Assembly: GCA_038373865.1 (NCBI GenBank)
Contig: JAXGGA010004704.1
Coordinates: 1-64,000, forward strand
Source of the DNA: Uloborus plumipes
Lineage: Eukaryota; Arthropoda; Arachnida; Araneae; Uloboridae
Direction of reading: 5' to 3'
Length of the DNA: 64,000 nucleotides
Below are positions 47,701 through 55,494 of this stretch, piece after piece (the first letter of the stretch is position 1; the number at the start of each line of letters is the position of its first letter). Below the pieces are notes generated by a model that was not told where the DNA came from, did not search any database, and was given only the letters and a program-made list of their open reading frames with translations. A program made the position numbers and the translations under genes.

Positions 47701-49173
47701 AGCTAGCAGAAGGTCCCAGGTATCGTGGTTAGAGTAACGGCAAGACCTAATATACAATGTTTGCAAATAAATAAGCTTCTTTTAAAAATTTAACGGGCTG
47801 GCTTCGTCGTGATTTAGCGTGACCTCTGCAGTAGTAAAAAGAGTGGGGCAGTGGTGGCCCGATCGGTAAGGCATCGGACTCGTGTCCGGAGGGACCCGGG
47901 TTCGAACCCAGCCGATCAAAGATCCACCGCCTTGATTAATGGTGGCTGGGAGGCGTTAAAAATGTCGTGGTCACAAAGTCCTCCAAGTGAAACGATACCT
48001 CTAGGGGTGCTGGGCCCTAGGGTCTGCTCGACCCTAGGTTCTGGTTCAAAATTAAGAACAGAGCGCTCTTCAGGGCCCTATCCCGGTTAAACCACGAAGC
48101 TGTGGTAGGTACGGGGGACCCTGGAGAGTGTGAAGTGAAGTAGTAAAAAGAGTAGGCCGGCTGTGAAAACCTATTATATTTTATATTCACGATACAATTG
48201 AACTTGTTTATAATGAGTCCTAATTTAACAATGAGCCCTGATTTAACAAGAGCCGTAAAAACAAACAAACAAACAAACAAAAAAAGCATCTTATAGAGTA
48301 GAGAAACATTTGAAAATTACATACACTTGCTGACAACAATATTATTACTTCTGAGTTACTTACTTCCGAGGATATTGTAGCTGAAATTTAAGTTGAAGCT
48401 TAAACAAGACAATGAAAGCGACGACGATAATGATAAATGAGAGGAATTTCAAGCTGTACCAACCTCAACGTAATCAATGTGGCTTTTGATGTGCAGAACA
48501 ACTTCAAACCATTTTTTTAGGCTGAGGTGTACATGGCGATTTCTTCTGGGCTTTCAGTATTTCTCGAAAAACAATAACACAAGACAGAGACAATAAGACA
48601 GTTCAAAGCAAATCTACCAAAAAACCTAGCAATTTTTAAGATTTTTTCCATCAATCTGTTTTTATAAGCAAATGGTTATAACGAGTAAATATAGAGGTGC
48701 TTTTGTACTCGTTATAAACGAATTCGACTGTACTGATACGAACTATGAAGAAAGAAATGAGAAAGAGAAAGGTGTAATTTCGTCTTACATAGTTTTAGGA
48801 GGTGATGCATGTGGGGGTGGGGGAGGGGGAGATGTTGAATCTGTTTTTTTCCCGAGTAGTATCAATCGCCATTTTACTAGTGCCTCAGTCATAGTTTGGG
48901 TTCGTACCTCTAAAATCAGAGCCCTGATTCTGTGTGTAGTATAACTCGTTGAATTTCTATAATAATTATTCTTTTTATGTCTATATTATTTAATTTTCAG
49001 GCGCAAATGATTATTTATTTAAAACTTTATATTTTCGTTTCTGCTTTCAGGTCTCTATTAACCCCGAGCTCAAGGTAGCGGAACTTAACTACGACAATAA
49101 CGCAGCCTCGTGTACGCTGTACTATAATGCTGTTTCTGCTCGTCTTTTCAACTGTACTTTGCAAAGACCATGA
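17632..49173 (+). CDS. LOXL: Lysyl oxidase-like protein, two SRCR domains (8 exons)
   Basis: This secreted copper enzyme would oxidatively deaminate lysines of extracellular matrix proteins to allysine, which starts cross-linking. Joining exons 17632-17932, 32083-32264, 33414-33596, 33758-33914, 38352-38492, 38637-38754, 47257-47509 and 49051-49173 gives 485 residues. Order: signal peptide (about 1-22), a basic RSRQNRR stretch (25-31), SRCR1 (about 41-141, six Cys), a linker, SRCR2 (about 168-274, six Cys), and a LOX domain (276-485) beginning LPDLVP. The copper site is WHMCHLHYH (His357, 360, 362, 364). The LTQ cofactor pair is Lys387 in GHKASFC and Tyr423 in DTY, spaced 36 as in human LOXL2. 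Human LOXL2 has four SRCRs; two fits an insect Loxl2-type protein. One oddity is Leu361 where vertebrate enzymes have Gln or Arg. All introns are GT-AG and phases agree. Symbol and class are confident; exact orthology is not. Confidence 0.95.
18136..18196 (+). pseudogene. Decayed duplicate of the 3' end of LOXL exon 1
   Basis: Roughly 60 bp here resemble exon 1 positions 17871-17931, including 20 or more identical bases around ATAATTCTGAGTATGGAAGA. It lies about 265 bp downstream of its source. The reading frame is broken by an indel and stops, and the donor GTAAGT is not preserved. A TTTCAG acceptor-like string lies just before it. I infer a partial tandem duplication that decayed, not a used alternative exon. 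Confidence 0.7.
19343..19387. repeat. (AT)n microsatellite
   Basis: An uninterrupted TA dinucleotide run adjoins the left end of the first foldback element. It may be the target sequence into which the element inserted. Confidence 0.9.
19388..20041. mobile_element. Foldback (near-perfect inverted repeat) element 1, 654 bp
   Basis: The two halves are near-perfect reverse complements over about 310 bp each, meeting near 19700-19735 (GACGTCAT ... ATGACGTC region). The ends are ACAGGGTGTTCC and GGAACACCCTGT, flanked by TATATA. Internal landmarks such as CCGTTAGAGATAAGCATA and TAACTCGGTCAATTTTTGT occur once per arm in opposite orientation. No protein is encoded. TA-rich flanks and CAGGGTG ends would fit a Tc1/mariner-type MITE, but the superfamily is an inference. 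Confidence 0.85.
20048..20692. mobile_element. Foldback element 2, 645 bp, different tips
   Basis: This element starts six bases after the first one ends. Its arms share the same interior, including the GTTAGAGATAAGCATA and CCTATCAATCATATTTAG landmarks, at high identity to element 1. The outermost ~35 bp differ: ACAGGGTGTCCACTCCAATC here against ACAGGGTGTTCCAAGTTAAC there. Both halves of element 2 carry the same new tip, so arms within one element match each other better than they match the neighbour. Confidence 0.85.
20693..20790. repeat. (ACAT)n then (AT)n microsatellite
   Basis: About eight ACAT units are followed by a long AT run. Open frames read through it (poly Ile-Tyr-His) are artefacts. 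Confidence 0.9.
21821..22097. mobile_element. 277 bp hAT-type MITE, copy 1, nested
   Basis: The ends are CAAAGGCGGATAT and GGATCCGCCCTTG, flanked by perfect 8-bp duplications CTCGGGTC (21813-21820 and 22098-22105). The GGGGGCGATCGCCCCTCCCTTGAG-type segment near the left is echoed at the right (TCGCCCTTCCCTTG). A second copy of identical length lies at 32382-32658. Confidence 0.88.
22122..23029. mobile_element. hAT-like non-autonomous element, copy B, nested
   Basis: The left end CAGAGAATCTCAAAGTG mirrors the right end, which finishes in GGGAGCTTCTG. The flanking 8-mers AAGTACAT (22114-22121) and AACTACAT (23030-23037) agree at 7/8. The CATAGCTCAAAATAATAATG segment and an ACAGAACAATGAAT segment match copy A at 6406-6969. 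This copy carries about 345 bp more, mostly between 22300 and 22870, which I cannot assign. Confidence 0.72.
23138..23311. mobile_element. 174 bp pogo/Tigger-like MITE, TA target
   Basis: The left end CAGTCGAGCCCGCTTATTAG mirrors the right end TTAAGCGGGTTCGACTG. Both are flanked by TA. CAGTCGA-type tips with TA duplication are typical of pogo/Tigger elements, so I place it there by analogy. The body contains further copies of AGAATATCxxGCTTA-like sequence. Confidence 0.75.
24347..25311. mobile_element. hAT-type element, 965 bp, CAGTGGT ends, perfect 8-bp duplication
   Basis: The left end CAGTGGTTGGAAAAACTAC mirrors the right end GCTACTTCCGACCACTG. The flanking 8-mers are identical: GATGGAAG (24339-24346 and 25312-25319). 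Both subterminal regions are full of GTAGCGACTAC and TAGTTTGTAG repeats in alternating orientation, a dense palindromic array. It encodes no recognisable protein. Confidence 0.88.
24878..24987. mobile_element. GTATAAGACGCACC MITE remnant, innermost level
   Basis: A perfect 12-bp hairpin GCCGTATAAGAC/GTCTTATACGGC with a five-base loop lies at 24883-24911. A second, facing copy (GGTGCGTCTTATACGCCG) followed by AAAAATACGGTA lies at 24957-24986. Elements with CGGCGTATAAGACGCACC-type ends are widespread in animals. Here the left tip looks truncated. Confidence 0.6.
25894..30639. other. LOXL intron 1 interior, no gene recognised
   Basis: About 4.7 kb of AT-rich intronic sequence. A 22-base A run lies at 29273-29294. 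Small minus-strand frames near 29346-29739 have no motif I recognise. No element ends were found. Confidence 0.45.
30640..30735. repeat. Dispersed repeat fragment, shared with 50395-50475
   Basis: The segment GCAGGCACGTGTTTTGACGT, then a T-rich tract, AATGCAAAAAAGATGCGAGC and TTATTGATG resembles GCAGACACGTGTTTCGGCGT ... GAGAGCTTATGGATA at 50400-50470 over about 65-70 bp. Both are probably decayed pieces of one dispersed repeat family. The type is unknown. Confidence 0.55.
31149..31950 (+). repeat. Tandem duplication, period 401 bp, two units
   Basis: The segment TCCAATCGGATATACTTAG occurs at 31149 and again at 31550. Both copies continue with closely matching sequence to a shared end ATACxxGTAxAACACAAAGA and TTTTTGTATAAGAAT. 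The units are highly similar with scattered substitutions, which suggests a moderately old segmental tandem duplication in intron 1, ending about 130 bp before exon 2. It is non-coding. Confidence 0.85.
32083..32264 (+). CDS. LOXL: LOXL exon 2: second half of SRCR1 and linker
   Basis: It starts after TTTTATAG and completes SRCR1 with [22 protein letters not shown] and AGVACE. It is followed by an NTT sequon and a short linker ending in KPKLK. The acceptor joins exon 1 in phase 1 and the donor is AAG|GTACGA, phase 0. The intron of 1149 bp that follows contains a 277 bp MITE. Confidence 0.92.
32382..32658. mobile_element. 277 bp hAT-type MITE, copy 2, in LOXL intron 2
   Basis: The ends are CAGAGGCTGCTACAAGG and AGATCCGCCCTTG, with perfect 8-bp duplications AATGAAAA (32374-32381 and 32659-32666). 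The body matches the MITE at 21821-22097 in order and length, including GGGGCGATGGGG, TTGCCCCTCCCTTGAG and GAAGTCCAAAA segments. Intact duplications suggest fairly recent insertion. Confidence 0.88.
33414..33596 (+). CDS. LOXL: LOXL exon 3: first half of SRCR2
   Basis: It begins after TTTTTTAG in phase 0 and encodes SRCR2 from [19 protein letters not shown] through WGLVCGDGW to [11 protein letters not shown]. The donor is CAG|GTACAA, phase 0. The next intron is only 161 bp. Confidence 0.92.
33758..33914 (+). CDS. LOXL: LOXL exon 4: second half of SRCR2
   Basis: It begins after TGTGCAG and encodes [38 protein letters not shown], which supplies the last four SRCR2 cysteines. Two NIS sequons are visible. 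The donor is G|GTAAGT, phase 1. Intron 4 (4437 bp) holds mariner, piggyBac and hAT remnants. Confidence 0.92.
34254..34899 (+). mobile_element. Decayed mariner element with transposase tail
   Basis: Imperfect ends mirror each other: GGAAGACCGGTGAGTAAT near 34255 and ATTACTTTCCGGTCTCC near 34879. Between them, broken frames (34413-34820) resemble the C-terminal part of mariner transposase: [16 protein letters not shown], matching the HPPYSPDLAPSD box with its catalytic Asp, then [12 protein letters not shown] with a stop, and QVINND. The N-terminal DNA-binding part and first catalytic Asp are deleted, so it is inactive. Confidence 0.72.
35047..35275 (+). mobile_element. piggyBac-like 5' end fragment
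   Basis: A TTAA followed by CCCACTAATGCC resembles a piggyBac tip (target TTAA, tip CCC...). Downstream, AGTCCGTTTTCG and an ATGTCGGA match the order found at the piggyBac remnant near 57065-57115. An inverted repeat (AAATAGGTTGGATT ... AATCCAACCTATTT) lies at 35135-35195. No transposase body follows. The right end was not found. Confidence 0.5.
35371..37690 (+). pseudogene. Second mariner transposase remnant, split by a hAT insertion
   Basis: Broken frames at 35520-35655 give [12 protein letters not shown] and [16 protein letters not shown], and the match resumes at 37604 with [14 protein letters not shown] and a tail like the mariner C-terminus. The two halves join across the 8-bp duplication of the hAT element at 35656-37603. 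Stops and frameshifts show that it was dead before or after that insertion. It looks like a relative of the mariner remnant at 34254. Confidence 0.6.
35656..37603. mobile_element. hAT-type element, 1948 bp, perfect 8-bp duplication
   Basis: The left end CAGAGGTGGCGCTAGG mirrors the right end TGGCGCCGCCACTG. Flanking 8-mers are identical: ATTGCTTT (35648-35655 and 37604-37611). Just inside, CCGACAGGGGGGCAAG and TTGCCCCCCTTGCCCC segments also mirror each other. A stretch near 36487-36590 (AATCGGTCCATCCGATTAGG, then CACACAGACACGTCAACTTT and GCGCCTGGGGTTG) resembles a widespread arthropod repeat tail. No transposase frame was recognised. The overlapping frames at the right tip are artefacts of the GC-rich end. 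Confidence 0.87.
37691..38351. other. 3' part of LOXL intron 4
   Basis: AT-rich intronic DNA with an A run near 38194-38210. No element end or gene is seen. Confidence 0.5.
38352..38492 (+). CDS. LOXL: LOXL exon 5: start of the LOX catalytic domain
   Basis: It follows CTTAATAG and encodes [34 protein letters not shown] and the approach to the copper site. The LPDLVP opening and YLEDR segment are the standard start of the LOX domain. The donor is G|GTAAAT, phase 1. A 144 bp intron follows. Confidence 0.93.
38637..38754 (+). CDS. LOXL: LOXL exon 6: copper-site approach
   Basis: It follows CCTATAG and encodes [20 protein letters not shown] and WQWHMCH, which carries copper-ligand histidines 357 and 360. 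The donor is TT|GTAAGT, phase 2. The exon-intron border splits the copper-binding motif. Intron 6 is 8502 bp and hosts the nested motif-array elements. Confidence 0.92.
40504..42198. mobile_element. Innermost nested element with AGGGTGAGTTCTGG ends and GTGCGTACC arrays
   Basis: The left end AGGGTGAGTTCTGGTAAGTG mirrors the right end CACTTACCAGAACTCACCCT, flanked by TA. The motif GGTACGCACTTACCCC, in both orientations, occurs about a dozen times: near 40515, 40705, 40730, 41052, 41093, 41120, five times at 41698-41816, near 41830, and twice at 42155-42190. No transposase frame was recognised. It lies inside the element at 39291-42280. Confidence 0.72.
41698..41816 (+). repeat. Array of five GGTACGCACTTGCCxCATCATA units
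   Basis: Five imperfect direct units of about 23-25 bp follow one another, each with GTACGCACTT (or a close variant) followed by GCCCCATCATA-like sequence. The array sits in the innermost nested element and looks like a clustered protein-binding site. Confidence 0.8.
42451..46811. other. LOXL intron 6 interior, no gene recognised
   Basis: About 4.4 kb of AT-rich intron. G and C runs lie near 42748-42758, 45868-45881 and 45990-46003. The overlapping Pro/Lys-rich frames there are homopolymer artefacts. I see no element ends with a convincing partner. Confidence 0.45.
46812..46904 (-). pseudogene. tRNA-Met-like pseudogene or SINE head with an insert
   Basis: On the minus strand the sequence AGCGCGTCAGATT ... 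AATCTGAAGGTCGTCAGCTC then GATCCTCAC resembles the D-stem end, anticodon stem and T arm of elongator tRNA-Met. The anticodon stem TCAGA/TCTGA is kept, but the loop is about 25 nt, the T stem has a mismatch and the acceptor stem does not pair. I read it as a dead tRNA or tRNA-derived SINE, not a functional gene. Confidence 0.5.
47257..47509 (+). CDS. LOXL: LOXL exon 7: catalytic core with LTQ residues
   Basis: It follows TTTCAG and begins [12 protein letters not shown], completing the copper-binding histidines. [13 protein letters not shown] carries the LTQ lysine (387) and [18 protein letters not shown] carries the LTQ tyrosine (423). Conserved disulphide cysteines are present. The donor is AAA|GTAAGT, phase 0. 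Confidence 0.95.
47581..47672. mobile_element. Possible 92 bp TTAA-flanked mini-element
   Basis: TTAACCTTTTCACTT at the left mirrors AAGTGGAAAGGGTTAA at the right with one indel and one mismatch. TTAA at both borders would fit a piggyBac-type MITE. The short, imperfect ends make this tentative. Confidence 0.4.
47845..48140 (+). mobile_element. tRNA-derived SINE in LOXL intron 7
   Basis: The head has an A-box-like GGTGGCCCGATCGGTAAGGC and a perfect B box GGGTTCGAACCC about 30 bases on, with a tRNA-like anticodon stem GGAC/GTCC between. It is followed by a GC-rich body of about 220 bp (TGGTGGCTGGGAGGCG, CCTCTAGGGGTGCTGGGCCC), quite unlike the AT-rich surroundings. Promoter boxes plus unrelated body define a tRNA SINE. 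The 79-codon open frame across it is not a gene. Confidence 0.8.
48195..48730. mobile_element. pogo/Tigger-like MITE, TA target, in LOXL intron 7
   Basis: The left end CAATTGAACTTGTTTATAAT is similar to the reverse complement of the right end (CAGTCGAATTCGTTTATAAC). TA flanks both. The CAGTCGA tip matches the MITE at 23138. Ends are diverged, so it is old. Confidence 0.55.
49051..49173 (+). CDS. LOXL: LOXL exon 8: C-terminus and stop
   Basis: It follows CTGCTTTCAG and encodes [26 protein letters not shown] and a tail ending FNCTLQRP before TGA. The INP...VAE...NN pattern is the usual C-terminal LOX strand. The tail is shorter than in vertebrate LOXL2. Confidence 0.93.
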   Translation, partial: VSINPELKVAELNYDNNAASCTLYYNAVSARLFNCTLQRP

Positions 49174-49782
49174 AGAATTCAAATTTGGATGGCTATTTGG
49201 TATCATGGATGATGTAAAAGCAAAATGAATAGATGTATTGATATCTTTATTAAATTTGTAGAAGGAATGTCGTCTCTTCATATTACTTGTTTCCTTCAAA
49301 ACTGATGTTTGTGTTTTCCCTCCATAGTAATGTATTTTCTTGTACTATCTTCATTTTATTTATTGGTGCCTTACTTTTTCAGTTAAACCATAAATCTATT
49401 TGCATTTGTGTCATTGTCAAATCATTCATGTGTATTTATTTATTTCTAATGTGAGACATTTTATAATTTGCTTTGCTAAACGACAACGGTGGTTAACAAC
49501 CACGCTAAACGATGGCTAAACGTGTCGTTAAAAGCGAAGCGCCTAACTAATCTGCCATCTTGAGTCTTCTACTGTATCCCTACAGGGGAGAAATGCAGAG
49601 TTTCGCTTCATGAAAAGTGTCTTCTTACATATTTCTAATCGTAATTTAAATAACTGTTAATATATATACAAAAGTGTTGATTTTTACCTTGGTAAAAAGT
49701 TTATTACTATTAAACCATATATTACTAAAGGTGTTTTGAAAGAATTTTTGATCATTTTGAAGAGCAATTTCATTTATTTTTT

Positions 49783-49788
49783 AATAAA
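49783..49788 (+). terminator. Candidate LOXL polyadenylation signal (AATAAA)
   Basis: This AATAAA lies 610 bp after the LOXL stop and has no competing gene nearby. It is a plausible 3' end signal, but AT-rich sequence makes chance matches common. Confidence 0.35.
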
Positions 49789-52250
49789 GACTTTCTGAAT
49801 TAAATATTACTTGAACTATCATAAATGTGAAAGTTATGTTTAGAAAGTTGGTGTAGTAGAACAATAGTGAGCTAAGCTAACTATGTCACAAATTATTTGT
49901 AACGTGTGCAGCAGTTTGAACTTATTTATGTAAAATAGCACTATTTATGTTACTAATTTGTGTAGTTTTCATGTTTTGCAGCAGTACTCTTGGTGTTTGT
50001 CTTTACATTTTACCACCAATTGCTTGTTTGTCATGATGATTTTATATTTAAAAACATCTTTTATTCAAGCCTGATTTTTAAAACATCTATTTAACTCATA
50101 ATAAAATGTTTAGATCAGTTTTAAATCCATATTTGAAAAAATCATTTGATAACAATCAGAGCTCAAATTGAAGAACTCTGATTGCATCTGTAATGAACTG
50201 TTATCAACTACAATTTTGAATTTTAATATATCAACAAAAACTGGAAGAAGTTACAGATATTTCAGAAAGGTGTTTTTTTTTTCATTTACAATTTTTTGTA
50301 TTTACAGGTAAGATCTAAAAGTTAAAACCTTCCTTAAACGATACTAATTAATGTAAAGTATAATTACAACGTTAGAAAAGCACAAATACACAGGGATACT
50401 GCAGACACGTGTTTCGGCGTTACAAGGAACACCTTTTTCAATGCAGAAAAATTGAGAGCTTATGGATACACAGACATCCGAAAAAAGCCTCAAATGGCTT
50501 TAGTTTATCTTAAAATAATTTTAATACATTACTTGTTTTGGTTTTGAGCAAAAATATGTTTCCGTACATAAAGTAAAACCATATTTAGGAAAAAAGATGT
50601 AACTAACATCCGTTTTCGATACCACTTTTAAATCTGAAACAGAAAACTGAGGGTTATGAATGTACAAAATGTTTACGTATTAAGTAAATAAAAATAAAGA
50701 AATAAAACTGCAGAATTCGAAACTAGCATTTAAACCATATACATTCGACGTTTGAAAACTGCTTTGAAACAATTAAGACACATCTAAATAATAGTCCACA
50801 AACATATATTGGAAAACAATAACGTTTATTGTTTAAACTGTTTAACAGCACAATTGCACAAATTCTATGCGAATTTTCATGAATGTCTGTTATATTATTA
50901 TTTCAATTAAGTTAAAGTATTTCATGAATTTAATATAAAATAGTACTATTAATCAGCAAAGTATTTCGCAGCAATTTCTCATTATTTCTAGCTAATTTTT
51001 ATGTATATTGTGAGTAACTTTTTTTGTAGTTATGGGCTAAACGTCTGTTTAAAAGTTATAATTTACTTTAATTCATTTATTAAGCTAAATATAGAAGCAA
51101 AAAATGATTTTAATAAAAATATCATTAAAGTCTTGAATGAGTATAAATATTGAATTGAGTCCACTTACCTCGCACAATTTTGTATGTTGGTTAGGAATCT
51201 ATTTATCTTTTGCGATTCTATCTTGCCACAGTTTTATTCTTACTTCATTTCTTTCACCCACAGCTAAACGATACAATACGTAGCCCGATTTTGAACTGTT
51301 TGAATATCCAAATTCACTACAAAAAGGCAGCTTCACATTTTACAAAACGAAATAGGAATATCGGAAGGAAAATAACAAAAATAATTAAATCTGAGGCTCC
51401 AACGCAATGTAACCATTCAAACTAAGACCCAAAATGGCGCCATGAGCCCACGTGACTGGCAACCTCAAACCAAAATTAAAAGCGTCACATTACGTATGGA
51501 TGTGTCCTGAGAGAAGCAAATGAGGGCACCCCCCCCCCCCCAAGAAAAAAATATATTTAAATAAAACAAGAAAATAAAAAAATATCAATTGACGGTAGGT
51601 TTAATTTCTAAATTGGGGAGCTCATTGAAACGGGAAGTTATTGGTGTTTTATTGGTCCCCCCCCCCCCCCGAATTGTCCAAATGACGAGGCTATCTCCAC
51701 CTCCTTCCATTTTGAGCTGGATACGCCCTCTGCATTGTGTCTATTTTTTCAAAATCGGGATCTAAGCAATATATTGCTCAATGTTTTACTCCATTCAGAG
51801 GTATAAAGCTCTGAGTTCAATACCTAACAGTAAACATAATAGACAATAGACAATTCCTCTTGGTGGCATATTTTGCATTCTGATTTTGAGGTAAAAATAA
51901 TTTAAACACATTCCTGGAAACTTAGGTCTTTGTGACATAATATCCTTTGCCTCCCAGGAGCAGAATTGCTTCTTATTGTATGATGTTAATTTACATTTGA
52001 TTGCGAAACTGAGATTGTTTACTATAGCTTAATGAAAAAACTCTTATTTCTAAAGGAAAACTATAAAGTAGCTGAAGAGAAGAATTTAAAAAAGGAGTGA
52101 CCGCTTTTTCATTCAAGTTCATTGGAATGTTTTAACCTGCTGAACTTGAGGTTTCTTTGTAAAAATTCAAACGGACTGGTTCTCGGTGAAATTTGCATTT
52201 TATCAAATTCCTGTTTCATGTACTCAAATTCCTCATTCACTTTGAATCTA
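49789..52250. other. Non-coding DNA downstream of LOXL
   Basis: I see no gene. A repeat piece near 50395-50475 matches 30640-30735. C-rich runs occur at 51528-51541 and 51658-51671, and a GGATACGCCCTCTG end-like string lies near 51719 without a partner. Confidence 0.5.
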
Positions 52251-53815
52251 CAGCGCGTCTCGAAATGATAGGTCCACCCTTATTTTTCTAAATTTCGACT
52301 GTTAATTAAGAATAAGAATCACTTTTTTTGCTCGTGATTATATATCTGTAATTGTTATAACTATGTTTGATGAAATTTCTTAAAAATAAATCATTTCTTC
52401 TTATTTGATGCAAATTTTCATTTTCAGACCGTTTCAAAAAGATAGGTCCACCTTCAGAAATATTGTCCCAACCACATAAATTTCCAAAAATTTGCATAAG
52501 TATCGTTGCCTAGTATTGCTACGGGATTATGCTTGCTGCTGTGGAGGTATTTAAACAGATTTGAGCAGCACTTTGTAGTTAAACAAAACGGGTTGTCATT
52601 GCAGTCTTTCGCTGGTTGAGCAGGGGAAAATTGATGCATTTAAACAGTCTGGAAAATCGAATAGAGAAATAGGTAAGCTTTTAAACAGATCGCAAAGTGT
52701 TGCAAACAATTTTTTGCTATTTAGAAATGCTTATAGCAGTAAAAAATCATCTGACCGCCCATCAAAAGTGACACCCCGACAAGGAAGCACTATCGTAAGG
52801 GACCTAAAAACTGGAAATAATGGGCATATCCACTTTGGCCACACAACTAAACCCTTCAGTATCAAAATCTACTGTCCACAGAGCGGTAAAGAAGTTTGGC
52901 AGTTTAGTTTACTTGAAGAGAAAAGCGGCTCCGAAATTGACTAAAAAGCACAAAGAAAAGAGATTGAAATTTGCGCAGGAAGTGATGTCCTGGAAACAAG
53001 ATAGGCATCGTGTGATATTCAGTGATAAAAAGGAATTAAACCTGGATGGTCCAGATGGTTGGCATTATTACTGGCACGATCTGCGTAACGATAGACAGAT
53101 ATTCTCGAAGAGGCAAGCTGATGGTGGTTCCGTTATGGCTCGTGCCCGATTCAGAGGGACAGGAAAAACTGATATAGCATTTGTAGACAATGGTTTGAAT
53201 GCTGCTGGCTATAACAAGCTGTTTGAACAATATTTTATTCCACAATCAGAACCTATTGGGGGCCCATTCCTCTTGTTCCAACCAGACAATGCTCCTCTGA
53301 ACTCAGGAAAGTCCACTTTTGAATGATTTCTGGATAATGTTGTACATATTATCTATTATCCACCTTACAGCCCCGACTTGAATCCAGTAGAAAACATGTG
53401 GGGTATACTCGCAGTGAGCGGTATAAGCAGGCGGAAGACAGTACAGCAGTACTGCAGACTTAAAAAGGGCTATTTCCTCCGAATGGTCAAAAATCGGGAC
53501 AAATTGTTTGCAAAAACTTGTAGAAACCATGCCAAATATGATTTATGAGCTTATTCAGAAAAAAAATCAGAAACATTTCTTATTAATTCAACATTTATTT
53601 GATGCTTGGTTCAGTGGACCTATCTTTTTGAAACAGCTGTTTCATCTAATTTTAGTTTTCCTCATTATTCCTATTATTTGTAAATTATTTATGAGCTATT
53701 TTACATTGAATGAAGTAATGTAGTTTATAAAATAGTACTTTGTACACAATACAACCTTTTTTTACCAGCATAACTTTCGTTTTTACTGGTGGACCTATCA
53801 TTTCGAAACGCACTG
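52251..53815 (+). mobile_element. Tc3-like transposon, 1565 bp, complete ends
   Basis: The left end CAGCGCGTCTCGAAATGATA mirrors the right end, whose reverse complement is CAGTGCGTTTCGAAATGATA, and both continue to GGTCCACC. TA flanks both ends (52249-52250, 53816-53817). Length, TA target and encoded transposase fit the Tc1/mariner superfamily, Tc3 branch. Confidence 0.92.
52611..53562 (+). pseudogene. Tc3-like transposase, frameshifted
   Basis: The frame opens with an HTH (KIDAFKQSGKSNREIGKLLN), continues RPSKVTPRQGSTIV, then shifts near 52830 into the frame that carries STVHRAVKKFG, KAAPKLTKKHKEKRLKFAQ, VIFSDKKELNLDGPDGWHYY and FQPDNAP. A stop at 53324 follows. The same frame resumes with YYPPYSPDLNPVENMWGILA, and the tail (QKLVETMPNMIYELI) lies in another frame. 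All three catalytic positions (Asp, Asp, Glu) are still visible. At least two frameshifts and one stop make it inactive. Confidence 0.88.
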
Positions 53816-53817
53816 TA

Positions 53818-54886
53818 CAGTGTTATTTTTCTGTTTTGTTTGGTAAGAAATTAACTTAAGTATGTAATGCATGTTAAGAATTATCCATTTCTTTGCATCT
53901 CTCTCTAACGTAAATATTTGTGTGATTTTACCGACAATTTGCGACACATTTCCGCTAAACCGAAATGTTTAAAGTAATTGTCTTACTAAACGACTAAACA
54001 TAGATCTTTTTTGAAATATGAACGTTACATATCTTAATAGATCATTACTTAAGGACAAATATTATGATCAGTATACTGTTTACTCTCAATGATAATCATA
54101 CGTAAAAATACTCGTAATGAAAAGCTTTAATCGTTTCAATAAAATATAGCAAGTAAGCTTTTTAAATACTGGATGATCTATATTCTTTTAATCATAAAAA
54201 AAGATAAAATTTTCTTTTGCTCATTAAATTGTTGGATACCCGAAATTGCTCTGTATCCCAGCTGTGCAGGAAAAAATTGGAACATTGCAATAAATTAATT
54301 TTCTTTATTTTGTTGACTAACTATAAACTTAACTTAGTTGCCATCTTTTACGAACTTAAAAGCCTTTTCCTTCACAAATGTAGGAAAAAACACTTCTTAG
54401 GGATTCGTTTAATTAGCTCTGAAATCAGAAAGCGCAACTACCCAGCTATTTATGATGTTTTGTAATCATTATTATTATTATTTTATTTTTACTACATATC
54501 CAATCCGAGTAAAATGCAAAACATAAAACCTGCAACTTTACTTTTCTTGTCTCTAACAAGATAAATTCTGTAACTACGTCCTCAAACTCTATTGTTTCTG
54601 GAACTTTCCGCTTCATGGATAAATTTTGGAAAACTTTTTAAACATACTTATCATACAGAGGCTCTAGAGATAGTTTTACTCTAGAGATAGCTTTATGAGT
54701 TCAATTTTAAAGGGAGAATGAGTTCATATGCTAACATCATTATTGTCAAAAAAAAAAAGGTTAAGTTAAAAAATATTGTCCAAAAATCCATGAGTAAGTT
54801 TCATACCTTTATTTTTCCCCTCTAAGAAACACTTTCATTTTCAAGTACACTTAAAGAGATTAAACAGGCACAGGAGGAGGATATAA
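53818..54886. other. Non-coding DNA, no feature recognised
   Basis: AT-rich sequence. An 82-codon frame near 54217 shows no motif I recognise. Confidence 0.45.
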
Positions 54887-54966
54887 CATCCGTGGGCAGG
54901 GCGGGATTCGAACCCGCGACCACTTGCTTACGAGGAGAGTACTCTACCCCTAGGCCCACGTGGCTC
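54887..54966 (-). mobile_element. tRNA-like SINE head (minus strand)
   Basis: On the minus strand, an A-box-like CTAGGGGTAGAGTACTC is followed by CTCGTAAGCAAGTGG and a perfect T arm GCGGGTTCGAATCCCGC. A seven-base CGTGGGC/GCCCACG pairing brackets it, but three extra bases separate T arm and acceptor and the anticodon stem does not pair. That favours a tRNA-derived SINE or dead tRNA over a working gene. Sequence after it (toward lower coordinates) would be the SINE body. Confidence 0.6.
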
Positions 54967-55494
54967 CTTGTACCGTTCTCTTTATTGATACACAACTTTC
55001 ATTATTATTCCGTACTTGTAGATATACTTGAAGTTTTTGCCCTCTGAAGATTCCGCTCGGAGCATGGGCCCCGAATTTCCCCATTAACCCGGCACTGGAT
55101 TAAAACACTATACAAATTTAACTTATATGTATAAAGTACATTTTTTAAATTACACAAGGGTTTTAAAATACTGAATTATAATTGTTTGAGAAACATTCAG
55201 AGTATTACCTCCTCTTTGTTCTAAAGTGCACCGTATGACAGCAAGCGCTTTTCTGATAAATCTTAGAAAAAAAAAATTCTGGTTTTATTCAGACAAGAAA
55301 AAGCGTTTTTTCTCCCCTCTCCCCCCTTTTTTTAACATATAATCTATAAAAGTTTGATTTTATAAAACGGCACTAATGATTTTATTAAAGGATGGTTTTA
55401 ACACGTTTTGATATAGTAATGATTCTGTTCTTCCAGATTTGATTTTAAAAAGCTGCTGATTTTATAATCCAGTGATTTTATTACTGGCGGGCAC
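54967..55494. other. Non-coding DNA, no feature recognised
   Basis: AT-rich sequence with a C/T-rich run near 55313-55332. I see nothing supportable. Confidence 0.5.

Noticed and set aside
47851..48090. 79-codon open frame with [17 protein letters not shown]
   Set aside because: This is a translation of the tRNA-derived SINE, whose B box gives the GSNP-like string.
54891..54960. Functional tRNA-Thr on the minus strand
   Set aside because: The T arm is perfect, but the anticodon stem does not pair and extra bases separate T arm and acceptor stem. A tRNA-derived SINE head fits better.
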